NCBI GenBank assembly: GCA_009193035.1
Contig: SWDT01000114.1
Coordinates: forward strand, 62,001-126,000
Source: Halicephalobus mephisto
Lineage: Eukaryota > Nematoda > Chromadorea > Rhabditida > Panagrolaimidae
DNA: 64,000 bases
Reading direction: 5' to 3'
Position numbers and translations under genes: made by a program. This document shows positions 44,340 through 54,414 of the stretch, piece after piece. The notes under the pieces are model-generated. The model was given only the letters and a program-made list of their open reading frames with translations, did no database searches and was not told the DNA's origin. Positions within the stretch are counted from its first letter, which is position 1. Every line of letters starts with the position of its first letter.

Positions 44340-45100
44340 CTAAGTTCTTTCCTAGTAAAATTTGCTCCCCAGTAACAATTTCTCTCTGATGACGTTCCTT
44401 CTTAGTGGCATTTGCTTTTCCAGCAACAGTTTCTTCTCGATAGTAGTTCATTCTTAGTGATAGTTCTTCCCCAACAACAGTTTCTCCCTGATAACGTTCC
44501 TTCTTAGTGGCATTTGCTTTTCCAGCAACAGTTTCTTCTTGATATTAATTCCTCTTTAGTGATAGTTTCTCCCTGAAGATAGTTCTTCCCCAGTAACAAT
44601 TTCTCTCTGATGACGTTCCTTCTTAGTGGCATTTGCTTCTCCAGCAACAGTTTCCTCTCGATAGTAGTTCTTCTTTAGTGATAGTTCATTCCTAATGACA
44701 TTTGCTCGCTCTATTTCGTAAAATTTACATAATTTCTTTCGCTTTTTAGTAGTTAAATTACCTTAATATTTCGATTACATAAGAAAATAATTTAAAAACT
44801 GAATTTAGAAATAAGCGTGAATCAAAAGAGAGCATTTATCACCAAGGGATCAACTGTCACTAAGGAGTATTTATCACTAGGGGATCAGCTATCGCTGGGG
44901 AGTATTTATCACCGAGGGATCAACTGTCACTAAGGAGTATTTATCACTAGGGGATCAGCTATCGCTGGGGAGTATTTATCACTAGGGGATCAACTGTTAC
45001 TAAAGAACATTTATCACCGAGGGATCAACTGTCACTAAGGAGTATTTATCACTAGGGGATCAACTGTCACTGAAAAGCAAATATCGCTAGGGTAGTACCT
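44340..45100. repeat. Two tandem arrays: GATGACGTTCC-type, then GGGATCAACTGTCACT-type
   Basis: 44340-44720: units with TGATGACGTTCCTTCTTAGT, GGCATTTGCTTTTCCAGCAA, CAGTTTCTTCTCGATAGTAG. 44825-45095: about eight 34-bp units, alternating GGGATCAACTGTCACTAAGG and GGGATCAGCTATCGCTGGGG, each followed by AGTATTTATCAC. The second array resembles the inverse of the first (AGTAACAATT / GTGATAGTT words). Confidence 0.8.
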
Positions 45101-46389
45101 GTTATACAACTTAATTTGACCCTCGATCATTTTTCCTGTTTGAAAAGTGGAAATGTTTGCGCACCTTGTCTTCTCAATTTCGCCTCTTCACTTTCTCCGT
45201 GATTCGCTGTAGGTAATTGATTCGATCAATGTCATACTTCTTTTGAAATTGGACAATTTAATGGTTTTTTTGGTTTCATTTTGGAAGTTAATGGCGCGTT
45301 TTTGTCACTTACTAGTTTATTGTGTAAAAACCAACAAAAAATTTTAAAACTGATATAAAAGTCGAAAATTTTTTAAAATCATTTAAAAAAAATTTAATTT
45401 TATATAAAATCATTTTTTTTAAATCCTCAAAAAAATTTTCAAAATTATTTTTAAAAAAATTAATTTTATATAAAAATTTTTTTTTAAATCCTCAAAAAAT
45501 TTTTTAAATTATTTAAAATTTATATAAAATTATTTTTTTCTAAAATGATATAAAAATTTTTTTTCGATAAAAATTTATTTAAAATTATTTTTATACAGAA
45601 TTTATAAATTTTTTTTTTCAAAGAACTAATTGAAAAAATTTTTCTCAAAGAAATTCTTTCAAAAGTTTTTTTGAGAATGATTTAAAATCAGTTTTGTACG
45701 AAATTGATATAAATTTAATTCTAAAAAGGATTTTTGTAAATTAATTTTATAAAAAATTAAAATAAGTTTGTTTAAATTTAATTTTATTTAAAAATTAATT
45801 TAAATTTTATTTTATTTGAAAATTAATATAAAAATTATTTTATTTAAAAATTAATATAAAAATTATTTAAAGTTGATTTTTTTTATAATTTTATTTTCTT
45901 TAAAAATTAATGTAAAAGTTATTTAAAATTTAATTTTATTTAAAAATTAATATAAATTTATAAAATTTTATTTTATTTAAAAATTAATGTAAAATTAATT
46001 TAAAATTTTATTTTATTTAAAAATTTATATAAAAGTTATTTAAAATTTTTTTTATTTAAAAATTAATATAAATTTTTAAAATTTTATTTTGTATAAAAAT
46101 CGATGTGAAATTTAATTTTTACAAAATTGATGTATAATTAGCTCCATAAAAAACGAAATTTGGTTTCGTAATTGACATCTTTTTGGTTTCTCGTCACTTG
46201 GAAGACGGACTAACTTGACGAATCTCCAAAGTGTGTTCAGATTTCTCCAAAGTGTGTTCAGATTTCTTCAAAGTGATTCATCTTCCTTGATCGACCCTTC
46301 TCGCGAAATTCGTTTTTTTAACTGATACGATTTTTTAGTTTATTTAAACTTGTTTTTTCAGATTCTTCTCAAACAAACGTCTTTCAAAA
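45101..46389. other. AT-rich DNA and 5' flank of the kinase gene
   Basis: 45160-45240 minus reads QFQKKYDIDRINYLQRITEK (another exon-like island). 45330-46130 is AT simple sequence. 46215-46285 has a 22-bp direct repeat CAAAGTGTGTTCAGATTTCT in two and a half copies. An acceptor-like TTTTTTCAG (46355-46361 region) upstream of the ATG could receive a spliced leader. Confidence 0.5.
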
Positions 46390-48373
46390 ATGCCGAGCTA
46401 TGCTCCGGCGTTCAACCGGATTCTGAATGACTTGGCTAAGAGGCAACTGAGACTCGACTTCCAGTTCGGGAGGGCTTCGGGGCAGTACGAGCCTCTGAGG
46501 TCCCTCGGAGCCGGCGCCTTCGGGATCGTCGCTGAAGCTTCTTGTGCTGGATCTTTTGGAGAAAACGATACTGTAGCGATCAAGAAAATTGGACATGCTT
46601 CTTCGACTCCGACATTGGCTAGGAGGACTTTGAGGGAAATCAGAGTTCTCAGATACATCAGTCATCCGAACATTGTAGTTCTGAAAGATGTCTTCAGAAC
46701 AAGCGGATCACTAGGGATGAACGTCTTTTTAGTCATGGGACTGATGGAGGGGAACTGCCACAACGTCATCCATGGAAGTCAAGAACCGTTAGAATGGGAT
46801 TTGATCGCTCATTTGCTGCACCAGGTCCTTAGAGGATTAAGGGTAAGTCGGTTTTGTGGAGAGATTTACAAAGTCTTTCCTTCTCATTGACCGGGATGAG
46901 ATAATGACTTCCGCAATATCACAAAAGATTACAAAAATAACTTTTTCCCAATTAATAACAACAGTAAAAACTCAAAAACTTTTCTGCCCGCGCCTTCTTC
47001 CTTTCGTTGTGAGACTTCTCTTTTCCCAATTTTCCTCTTTTACACGAGCGCGAAACGTATTTATTTGGTCCTCTCTCTCTTTTTTTCGTTGCGGGACCTC
47101 ACTTTTCCAAATTTTCCTTTTTTACATGAGCACGAAACAGGTACTTTTTTGGTCCTCTCTCTCTTTTTTTCGTTGCGGGACCTCTCCTTCCCAATTTTCC
47201 TCTTTTACACGAGCGCGAAATATGTATTTATTTGATCTTTTCTCCTTTTTTATCACTGTTTTTTACTTTTGACTCCAACAGTTTTTTAAAACCAGAATCT
47301 TCCAGAAATTCGTGGAAATTTCTGGAACGTTCTAGAATTCAATAAAAATTTCGAAAGTAATCTAAAAACAAGAATTTTCCAATTTTTTGTCAAAATAATT
47401 TCACAAAAAATTTATAATTTTTAAAATAAGATAATTTAAATTTGGTTTTCAGTATATCCACAAAGCTGGAATCGCTCACAGAGACTTGAAGCCCTCGAAT
47501 CTCCTCGTCAACAGCAACGGTCACTTGAGAATCGCCGATTTCGGAATGGCCAAATTGGCAACTGGTACGAACTTCGATGAAGCCGACGAACATTGTTTTT
47601 ACATGACCCAGCACATTGCTACACTTCCCTACAGAGCTCCAGAACTCTTATTCGTGATGCCAGAACACTCTACTGCAGTAGATATGTGGGCTGTAGGGTG
47701 TATTTTTGCGGAGATGATCATGAGACGGGAGCTCTTCCCAGGGAGATCTGTCTCAAGTCAAATCAAGATCGTCGTGACTAATCTAGGCACTCCATCGAAG
47801 GAGATGATTGCGGAAATCCGATGTGAAAGGACCAGACAGTTTATCCAGAGCTTCGGGGCCCAGACTCCACTGGACTGGGACCAGATAATCCCCATCAGAG
47901 ACAGAGAACCGAATTCAGACGGAATTGACATGATTTCGAAACTGGTGCAGATGGAGCCGTTCTCCAGAATGGACGTCAACGAAGCACTGGAACACAATTT
48001 TATGAAAACTTTCTTTCCTAATGTTTTGAAAGAGAAAGTCTGTCCTTTCAAAGTCAAAATGGACATGGCCGCGGTCGAGGACATCGAACATAAACAACTC
48101 GTCAAAATGATCGAGGAAGACGTTCGATGTGCCGATGAAGAAAACAATGTCAACGAACAAACTATCGAAGAAGAAACAGAATCCAGAGATCATAGAACTA
48201 GCACTTCTGGAGCCAGTTCTGCAAGTTATTACTCCATGAGCTCCGCCGGAAGCCAGACGGAATCTCTCGATCCCACTCACTCCCTCTTCGACGCCGACAG
48301 AAGATCTCCTCGAAGAATAAGAAAAAATATGGAGTTCGATTGTGATTCCGAAGTCCAAATTACTGCCTTGTGA
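46390..48373 (+). CDS. ERK5-like MAP kinase with atypical activation loop (sma-5/mpk-2 type)
   Basis: Two exons, 46390-46842 and 47453-48373 (AGG|GTAAGT, TTTTCAG, phase 0), 457 aa. The kinase domain is complete: Gly-loop GAGAFG (40-45), VAIKK (Lys65), HRDLKPSN (160-167), DFG (180-182), APE (213-215), and a MAPK-like C-lobe ([20 protein letters not shown]). Residue pattern ([24 protein letters not shown]) is closest to ERK5/BMK1, the family of C. elegans SMA-5 (body size, intestine) and MPK-2. The TxY dual-phosphorylation motif is T203-Q-H205, so the Tyr is missing, and the following ATRWYRAPE is ATLPYRAPE. Activation by a MEK in the usual way is therefore unlikely. The C-terminus is Ser/Glu-rich. 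The N-terminus is short, ATG preceded by a probable spliced-leader acceptor. AATAAA at 48439-48444. Confidence 0.9.
46985..47240. repeat. Intronic tandem repeat, about 84-bp unit, 3 copies
   Basis: CGTTG(T/C)G(A/G)GAC at about 47004, 47088 and 47172, with TCCTCTTTTACACGAGCGCG and TCCTCTCTCTCTTTTTTTCG. It lies in the single intron of the kinase gene. Confidence 0.85.
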
Positions 48374-48669
48374 AAATCTCCAGAAGCTCAAATATCCCGG
48401 GTGCTATAAGTTGATCGATAATTTCGATCTTGATTTCAAATAAACTTGATTTTCCAGTTCGAAATTTTTTATTTTTTGGGAATCTTGAAACAAGATAGAA
48501 TAGCTTTGAGGATTAGTGTTACATCGTGGATAGGGGTTGCTGGTCCACGTGTAGATGAGCAAGAAGTACGAAATTGGTTTATTAAACTGGATACGGTATA
48601 TACAACACAACTTTGGTAATTATTGCGTAATACATTTAATTTCCCGCCAATGCACAATTGTAAGTCTTT

Positions 48670-48705
48670 CGTTGGTCCTCAGGGTATTTCCCTTCGGGAC
48701 CAACG
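48670..48705. other. Perfect hairpin CGTTGGTCC...GGACCAACG
   Basis: 9-bp perfect stem, a 2-nt internal loop, 4-bp AGGG/CCCT stem and 5-nt TATTT loop, in complex sequence between the kinase gene and the 49-kb inverted repeat. Could be a structured RNA or element end; no known RNA family recognised. Confidence 0.5.
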
Positions 48706-49015
48706 CTGTGTGGCTTGCACTCAAATGGATGGTATGCGATCCGGCAGTTAGGAATCTGGATATCTTAAAATAGAAGTCAATTTAGTCAAAGTTGCCTTCT
48801 GGAACAAATTATAGTTTATTTTTTAGTTTATCGAACACATTCGGAATCCGTGTTGAATCTTCATCAGATCTTGTTCTGGGATGAGAAATAGGATGAAAGT
48901 TAAGTATTTCATTCATCGCGGGTCGAGGAAACGAAGCCGAACTTTCGATTACTGGTTTTAAAATTTCTCGTTTTTTATTTTGTGTATTTTAATCCTTCGT
49001 TTTTCTAACAAGAGC

Positions 49016-49187
49016 CTGTTCGAAACGCTGTCTCGTAGTTGCTTTATTCCAAACACAACTCTCAAAGTTGGATAATTAAACCATTATTATAAACATTATA
49101 AAATACAAATAAAACACGATCGATAAATCTTTGTTAAGATTGTTACTAATCTCTCTGGATCGGTGCCATTATCGCCGTTCCGATCAG
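49016..49187. repeat. 172-bp inverted repeat, left arm
   Basis: Contains CTGTCTCGTAGTTGCTTTAT, AACTCTCAAAGTTGGATAAT and CACGATCGATAAATCTTTGT. Reverse complement of 54179-54350 at roughly 93-95% identity by eye, 5 kb apart. Confidence 0.9.
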
Positions 49188-49399
49188 AGCCAGTGATGCA
49201 TAAATATGCCAGATTGGAAGCCAATAGAAACCAGAAACAAGAGTATAGCAGCTTCGTTTTTGTACATGATGCGGACGTGATACTGTCTATTGATCAGCGA
49301 AAAGTGAAAAGTGAAAACTAACGACGATGAAATGAACATTGCAGTTTCCGGACTTCAAGGAATATAAGGAAAATCAACGAAGCATTTAATCGTTGATGA

Positions 49400-50400
49400 G
49401 TTAACGATTGTACCATTCAATATTAGGTCGAAGTTCCGTAACAAGAACACAATCCTCGAAAATCGAAAAATTCGCTTTCTTGATGATGATATTCTGAAAG
49501 TTATAGTGGAAGCTAATCGTCACACGATTGTAAAGCAGGTAATGAGAGAATTGGGAACAAACTATCAAAGCATCGTCAGTCATTTGGATGCAATAAGAAA
49601 AACGAAAAAAAACTAGATAAACAGATCTCCATGAATTGTCGAGCCACAATAGATTCGTCATGACGGACTCCATACATAAAAAATCGCAGTTTTTGACATA
49701 GTAACAAATGCAAATCGTCAATATTAAGTTGTAATTTTTGCCACAAATATCTAATATCCATAAAAATGTGACTTTTTTGTTACATTTAGTAATTGTTACA
49801 GAGCCAAAAGTTATGATTTTATGTGTATAGAGACTGGATAGTGACTAGAAAGCCCTGATTTGAGTTCGAAATAGACACTATCCAAAGTCTCTGCACACAA
49901 AAAAGCGTAACTTTTGGCACAGTAACAAATATAAATCGTCACTATTATTTTTTAATTTTCGTCACAAATATCTAATATCCATAAAAATGTGACGATTGTT
50001 CTATTTTGTTACATTTCGCAAGTGTTAAGAAACCAAAAGTTACGATTTTTGTGTAGTAATTTATTAAAGAAATTCTCTACTAGAATGTTACGAAACCTGC
50101 TGAATCGACTGTAACAAAGAAAACTGTAAATATTTACAGGAAATGCGCCGGAATTTGAGTAAAATCCGGCTCATGCCAGTGAATAGGAAAAGATATTTTT
50201 ATTAAAACAACATGTTTCCACACATTATGCAAATCTTCGTGGAAAAATCGAATAAGTTGAATTGCAAAAATTTATTTCATCTGCTATATTCTCGTGGGCT
50301 TCAAGAAATATCATTTTTGGAGTTTCTCAACAGCTCATTGCCAGAAGAAATCTTCCACGAACAAACAGTTATGAAGTATATTTAGAAAAAGTTCGTCAAA
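49400..50400 (+). pseudogene. mariner-like transposase relic, split by a MITE
   Basis: Seen: LDDDILKVIVEANRHTIVKQ and VMRELGTNYQSIVSHLDAI, matching the mariner DNA-binding half (xDVLKxxVExxPxxTxxEL...SxSTVSxHLxxL), then after a frameshift KKLDKQISMN (mariner KKLDKWVPHEL). After the MITE at 49671-50056, EISFLEFLNSSLPEEIFHEQ resembles the mariner xxYFELLPxNQTINSxVY region. Frames are broken by stops and shifts; no catalytic triad could be assembled, so it is dead. Confidence 0.65.
49671..50056. mobile_element. GCGTAACTTTTGG palindromic MITE, copy 3 (double unit)
   Basis: Two units with the palindromic linker (GAGACTGGATAGTGACTAG ... CACTATCCAAAGTC). Interrupts the mariner relic, so it inserted later. 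Confidence 0.8.
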
Positions 50401-50442
50401 TCTAGAAATCCAGATTTTTACAATATGATAATTAGGAAATTG

Positions 50443-50786
50443 TTGTGAACACACAGTTCCCAAGACAGGAGATATTCAGAACACCGAAGACAACAGTCCC
50501 TTCTCTCCACTGAGGAGTACAAAAGGGAACCCTTCGGTGTACCGGGAGTCCTCCCCCCAGGTGTAACTCTGATATTACTAATATTACTAATATTTGTTCC
50601 TATTTTGTATTTTGTCTCATTCTAAGTAGAAGACATAACAGTTACTAAACTTTATGTGATGAAACAACATACCAAGATTCCTGAGCCTTCGGTGTATCGG
50701 GAGTTGTCCTCGGGTGTAGCTCTAATATTATAATATTTGTTCCTATTTTGTATTGTGTCTCATTCTAAGTAGAAGACATAACAAAA
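50443..50786. repeat. Direct repeat of about 100 bp, possible solo-LTR fragments
   Basis: CCTTCGGTGTACCGGGAGTC...CATTCTAAGTAGAAGACATAACA at 50538-50642 is repeated at 50690-50786. The first copy is preceded by TGTGAACACACAG, so a TG...CA solo LTR of about 200 bp is possible. Confidence 0.45.
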
Positions 50787-50868
50787 ATTATTCTCCAATT
50801 CGTAGATGTTGATTTAGATAGTTTTTATTTTCATTAAAAATTACCTCTTCTCGACATAGTATATTATT
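50786..50868. repeat. 83-bp inverted repeat, inner left arm
   Basis: Contains CGTAGATGTTGATTTAGATA and CTCGACATAGTATA; reverse complement of 53738-53820. Nested inside the 49016/54179 pair. Confidence 0.8.
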
Positions 50869-51652
50869 TAGAATTCGTGATCATGTTTTATTAATTGTAA
50901 TAAGTAACAGCAAAGAAAAAGTTATTTTCATCTGATCAAGAATTAATTTAAAAAAATCCAGAAATCAGATTTTTCCGATTCTGTCAGGTTTTGGTTGATG
51001 AGGATACAGTAGATTTTCTTGTAAGGGCTTTGAACGAACTAAGATCCATTCTTTATGCCTACAACAGCATCCCCTGAAGTCATCAAAGAGCTATCCGAGG
51101 TCTGTTTTTTATGTACTCAATTTTTGTAGGTAATTTCTAAAAAATAGAATAACTTTTTTAAAAATTGCTTTTAAAAAGAAAATTCAGCGGCAGAAATAGC
51201 GAAGAAACTTGAATGCAGAATTTTCAAAAATCGCTCTAGTTGATTTATCTCAGACATCTATGAAACGTCTCATGTATTCTCAGATGAATCTTGGGTTACT
51301 TTACTTAAGTACGGATAACTTTTTTCTCAGCTCTTCTAATAAGAAACTTAATGCAAAAAATGTTTTTTTGGAATACTTTGTTTTTTCGCTTCTTATGTAC
51401 AGATTCTTATTTTCCGTCTTTCCGACTTTTTTTTGAAGCACATCGAGAATTCAGACAATCCAGAAGATGAAATAGGTCGTCGCCCACGGACACCTGCACC
51501 AAAGAAACTGAAACAAATTTGTTTAGTAGAAGTTTCGGAATTACTCAATATCATTGATTATCCATGGTTTAACCTGAATTGATAGACATGGAATTGAATC
51601 AAAACATTCCGAAATTTGCAGCTGTTTCATTCTTTATTTTCGAACGGGTAAA
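50869..51652. other. Upstream region of Thr-rich gene A, shared with paralogs
   Basis: 51330-51640 is similar to the upstream DNA of gene B (minus, 55660-55790) and of relic D (60660-60960): shared words include CTTCTAATAAGAAACTTA / CTTAATAAGAAAAGTAACGC and AGAAACTGAAAC(A/T)AA. The duplicated unit therefore includes the promoter. Confidence 0.55.
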
Positions 51653-53420
51653 ATGAAAAAAACAATTATTTTCTTCTTATTTTTCACGTTAAATGAATGT
51701 TGTATGAGAATGGGCATGAGTTCTGGAGGTATCATCGTAATTCCGACAACAAACAGACCCACAACTACCCCTACGACCACTCGCAGGACTACCCCTAGGA
51801 CCACTCGAAGGACTACCCCTAGGACCACTACAACTACTCGAAGAACCACTACCGTACCCCCAACAACATCAACAACAACGACGACGTGAGTTTATTCAGA
51901 TTCTGGATAATTAAAATTTTAAATTTAGAACAACAACGACTTCCACAACCACCACGTATGTTTTCATTTCACTATTGTACTACTGCATTACTGTAAAAGT
52001 CAAAAATTAATATTTTTGCGAAGCACTTTTAGCGCGAAATTCCAGAAATATAATTTGTAAATAGATGTGAAAATTTTCCATTGAAATCTTAGTATTTTTA
52101 AAATTTTTCTAAATTAACTTCCAAACGGCTAGAATAATTTTTACTGAATTTTGGAATACTATGAAAATTCCATGAGATTTTGAAACATTCTACAAGTTCT
52201 CAAATTTCTCTAAAATCTAAAAAGTTTTCACTTTTTTCAACATTCCGTATTTCCTCTAAAATAAAATCCGGGGCTTATTTTTCCAATCATGTCCTGAGCT
52301 GTCAATTTCGAACTTTCGAATCGGATTTCGAACCGATTTTGAGCTGATTCGAGTTTGAAAATTGAAAGGTTCAATTTCGAATCCAATGTTCGATCCGAAA
52401 ATCGAAGATTCTGGAAAATTAACAGCTTTGATCATGTTACAGAGGGGGTTTATTTTAGAAGGGGGGTTTATTCCAGGAGAGGAGGGGGTTTATTTTAGAA
52501 GGGGGGGNNNNNNNNNNNNTTCCAGGAGAGGAGGGGGGTTATTCCAAGAGAGGAGGGGTTTATTTTAGAGGAAATACGGTACTCTTTATGATTTTGGGTT
52601 TTTCACGCAGTTTTGCAAAATTCCAAAAGCATTAATTATATTTAAAAAAAATTTAAAACTTCTTACAATATTCTGTAAGACTAGAAAACTTTTTGTAAAA
52701 TTGATGGATTCAGAAGATTCTCAAAATTTCCGAGTTTTTTTTCTGAATTCACAAATATCATACTGTTTAGTATGATTAATTTTTCAGAACTACGCCCACG
52801 ACGACAACGACGACTATAGCTTGTCCCCCGATGGAAGGCGTGGTTGAGTTCTTCAGGGCGTCTAATTATGCTTTGAATCCAGCTATCTATGGGGCTGCAG
52901 ATCCAATAAGTCTGAGTTTTGATTTTGAATAAATCTAGTAATCATTCTGTAGGTACTTGCGCTGCTGATTCGTGTGAAGCTGGGACTCTGAGTTACTACC
53001 CACCAGCCATGACCGCAGTACCTCATGCTTCTCTTCCTTTAGAGGGTATGGGGTCCATTAACCCCAGCAATTGTCCTGGAGGAATTTTATGTTTCTGTCT
53101 CGACGACGGAGTCTGTTTCCAACCTACATCCGGCAGTCCCTCAGTTAATCTCTGGCCTTTTTGCGACGGTAATTAAAAAAATTTTTAAAAAAATTTTTAA
53201 AAAATGTAAAAAAAATTCTTTTTTAGGTGCTGTGTGTTCGGCTTATCTCTTTATGGAAGATGGATCTTTCACAAGTACCGATGGAATGGTCGTAATAGAC
53301 TTCATAGATTTCATAGACTTCACAAACTTCGATTTCAAACCAGTAAACGATCCAACTTTGAACTACAAAATCAGTTCCCTTGCTTGTGGTACTTGTCCTG
53401 CCCCAACTACCTGTCTTTAG
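51653..53420 (+). CDS. Secreted Thr-rich Cys protein A
   Basis: Five exons: 51653-51885, 51929-51955, 52788-52909, 52953-53168, 53227-53420; phases 2,2,1,1 agree, 263 aa. A signal-peptide-like start (KKTIIFFLFFTLNECC) is followed by a mucin-like Thr/Pro/Arg stretch (residues about 33-95), then a Cys-rich C-terminal half: CPPMEGVVEFFRASNY, STCAADSCEAGTLSYYPP, LEGMGSINPSNC, LCFCLDDGVCF, LWPFCDGAVC, and the end LACGTCPAPTTC (about 15 Cys in the C-terminal part). Probably a secreted, O-glycosylated and disulphide-bonded protein. I do not recognise a named family; the architecture is typical of nematode-restricted secreted proteins. Nearest paralog B lies in inverted orientation. AATAAA at 53467-53472. 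Intron 2 contains the 12-N gap. Confidence 0.8.
52440..52575. repeat. G-rich tandem repeat with a 12-N assembly gap
   Basis: Units of GGGGGTTTATTTTAGAA and GGGTTTATTCCAGGAGAGGA; N bases at 52508-52519. Runs of 5-7 G repeat every 15-20 bp, enough for G-quadruplexes. In intron 2 of gene A. Confidence 0.85.
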
Positions 53421-53737
53421 ATAACTACATAGGCAATTGTGATCATATAATTATAAATATGAAAATAATAAATCAAGGTTTTTATATAAATGTTCCGATA
53501 TAAAATTCATCAACATTCTTAGTATTTAAAAAATTTTTAGAATCGTTAATTTTCCGAACTTTATTTTAAACTTTTACTAGATTGTAAAACATCTGAAATA
53601 TTTTTTTTGAAATTTCAGAAAGCTCTAGAAAATTATGTTTTTTGAAATGTAGAATTTTATAGAAAATTGTGAAAAATTTTACAAAATTACGTCAAGTGAT
53701 TATGAAAGTAATATTTGACTTTAACTATGAACTTTAA

Positions 53738-53820
53738 ATAGTATACTATGTCGAGAAAAAACAATTTTTAATGAAGATAAAAATTATCTAAATCAACATC
53801 TACGAATCGGAGAATAATTT
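53738..53820. repeat. 83-bp inverted repeat, inner right arm
   Basis: Reverse complement of 50786-50868 (ATACTATGTCGAG, TCTAAATCAACATCTACGAA), just downstream of gene A. Confidence 0.8.
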
Positions 53821-54178
53821 CCTAATTTCGATACTATAATATGATGTTAGGTATTTACCGTAACTTTTAGAATATCATCGTCAACGGAAACAAATCGCTT
53901 CATGAAGATCATTGTTTTCATTATGCAACTTTCCACTTCGGCATTCAATGGTGTAATTGTTAACTAATCTTCCACATGAAACTTGATTTTTTTACAGTAT
54001 CTGTTGAAGTGTTCACCAATCGCAATTGATAATGAAAAATCACTCGAAAACAACATTTCGATTTCCAACACATGCAGAACAATGATATTTAAAAAACTAG
54101 AATTTACTAAATCAAACAGATAAAACGAGATTCAAACATCGCAATGATAAAACATTCAAATATTCTTTCCATATGATG

Positions 54179-54350
54179 CTGATCGGAACGACGATAACGC
54201 CACCGATCTAGAAAGATTAGTAACAATCTTAACAAAGATTTATCGATCGTGTTGTGTTTGTATTTTATAGTGTTTATAATAATGGTTTAATTATCCAACT
54301 TTGAGAGTTGTGTTCGGAATAAAGCAACTACGAGACAGCATTTCGAACAG
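54179..54350. repeat. 172-bp inverted repeat, right arm
   Basis: Reverse complement of 49016-49187. Lies 65 bp from the 3' end of gene B. 53830-54170 between the inner and outer arms carries no intact gene. Confidence 0.9.
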
Positions 54351-54414
54351 ATGCATTTGATACAACGAGAAGACAACATAGCACCGTCACGGCTGATGTT
54401 ACTTTCATCACGAC

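Noticed and set aside
44825..45095. Regular 34-bp tandem units resembling a CRISPR array
   Set aside because: Units abut without unique spacers and alternate in two sequence types; this is a eukaryotic satellite.
51634..51849. Minus-strand Val/Arg-rich frame
   Set aside because: Shadow of the Thr-rich exon 1 of gene A.
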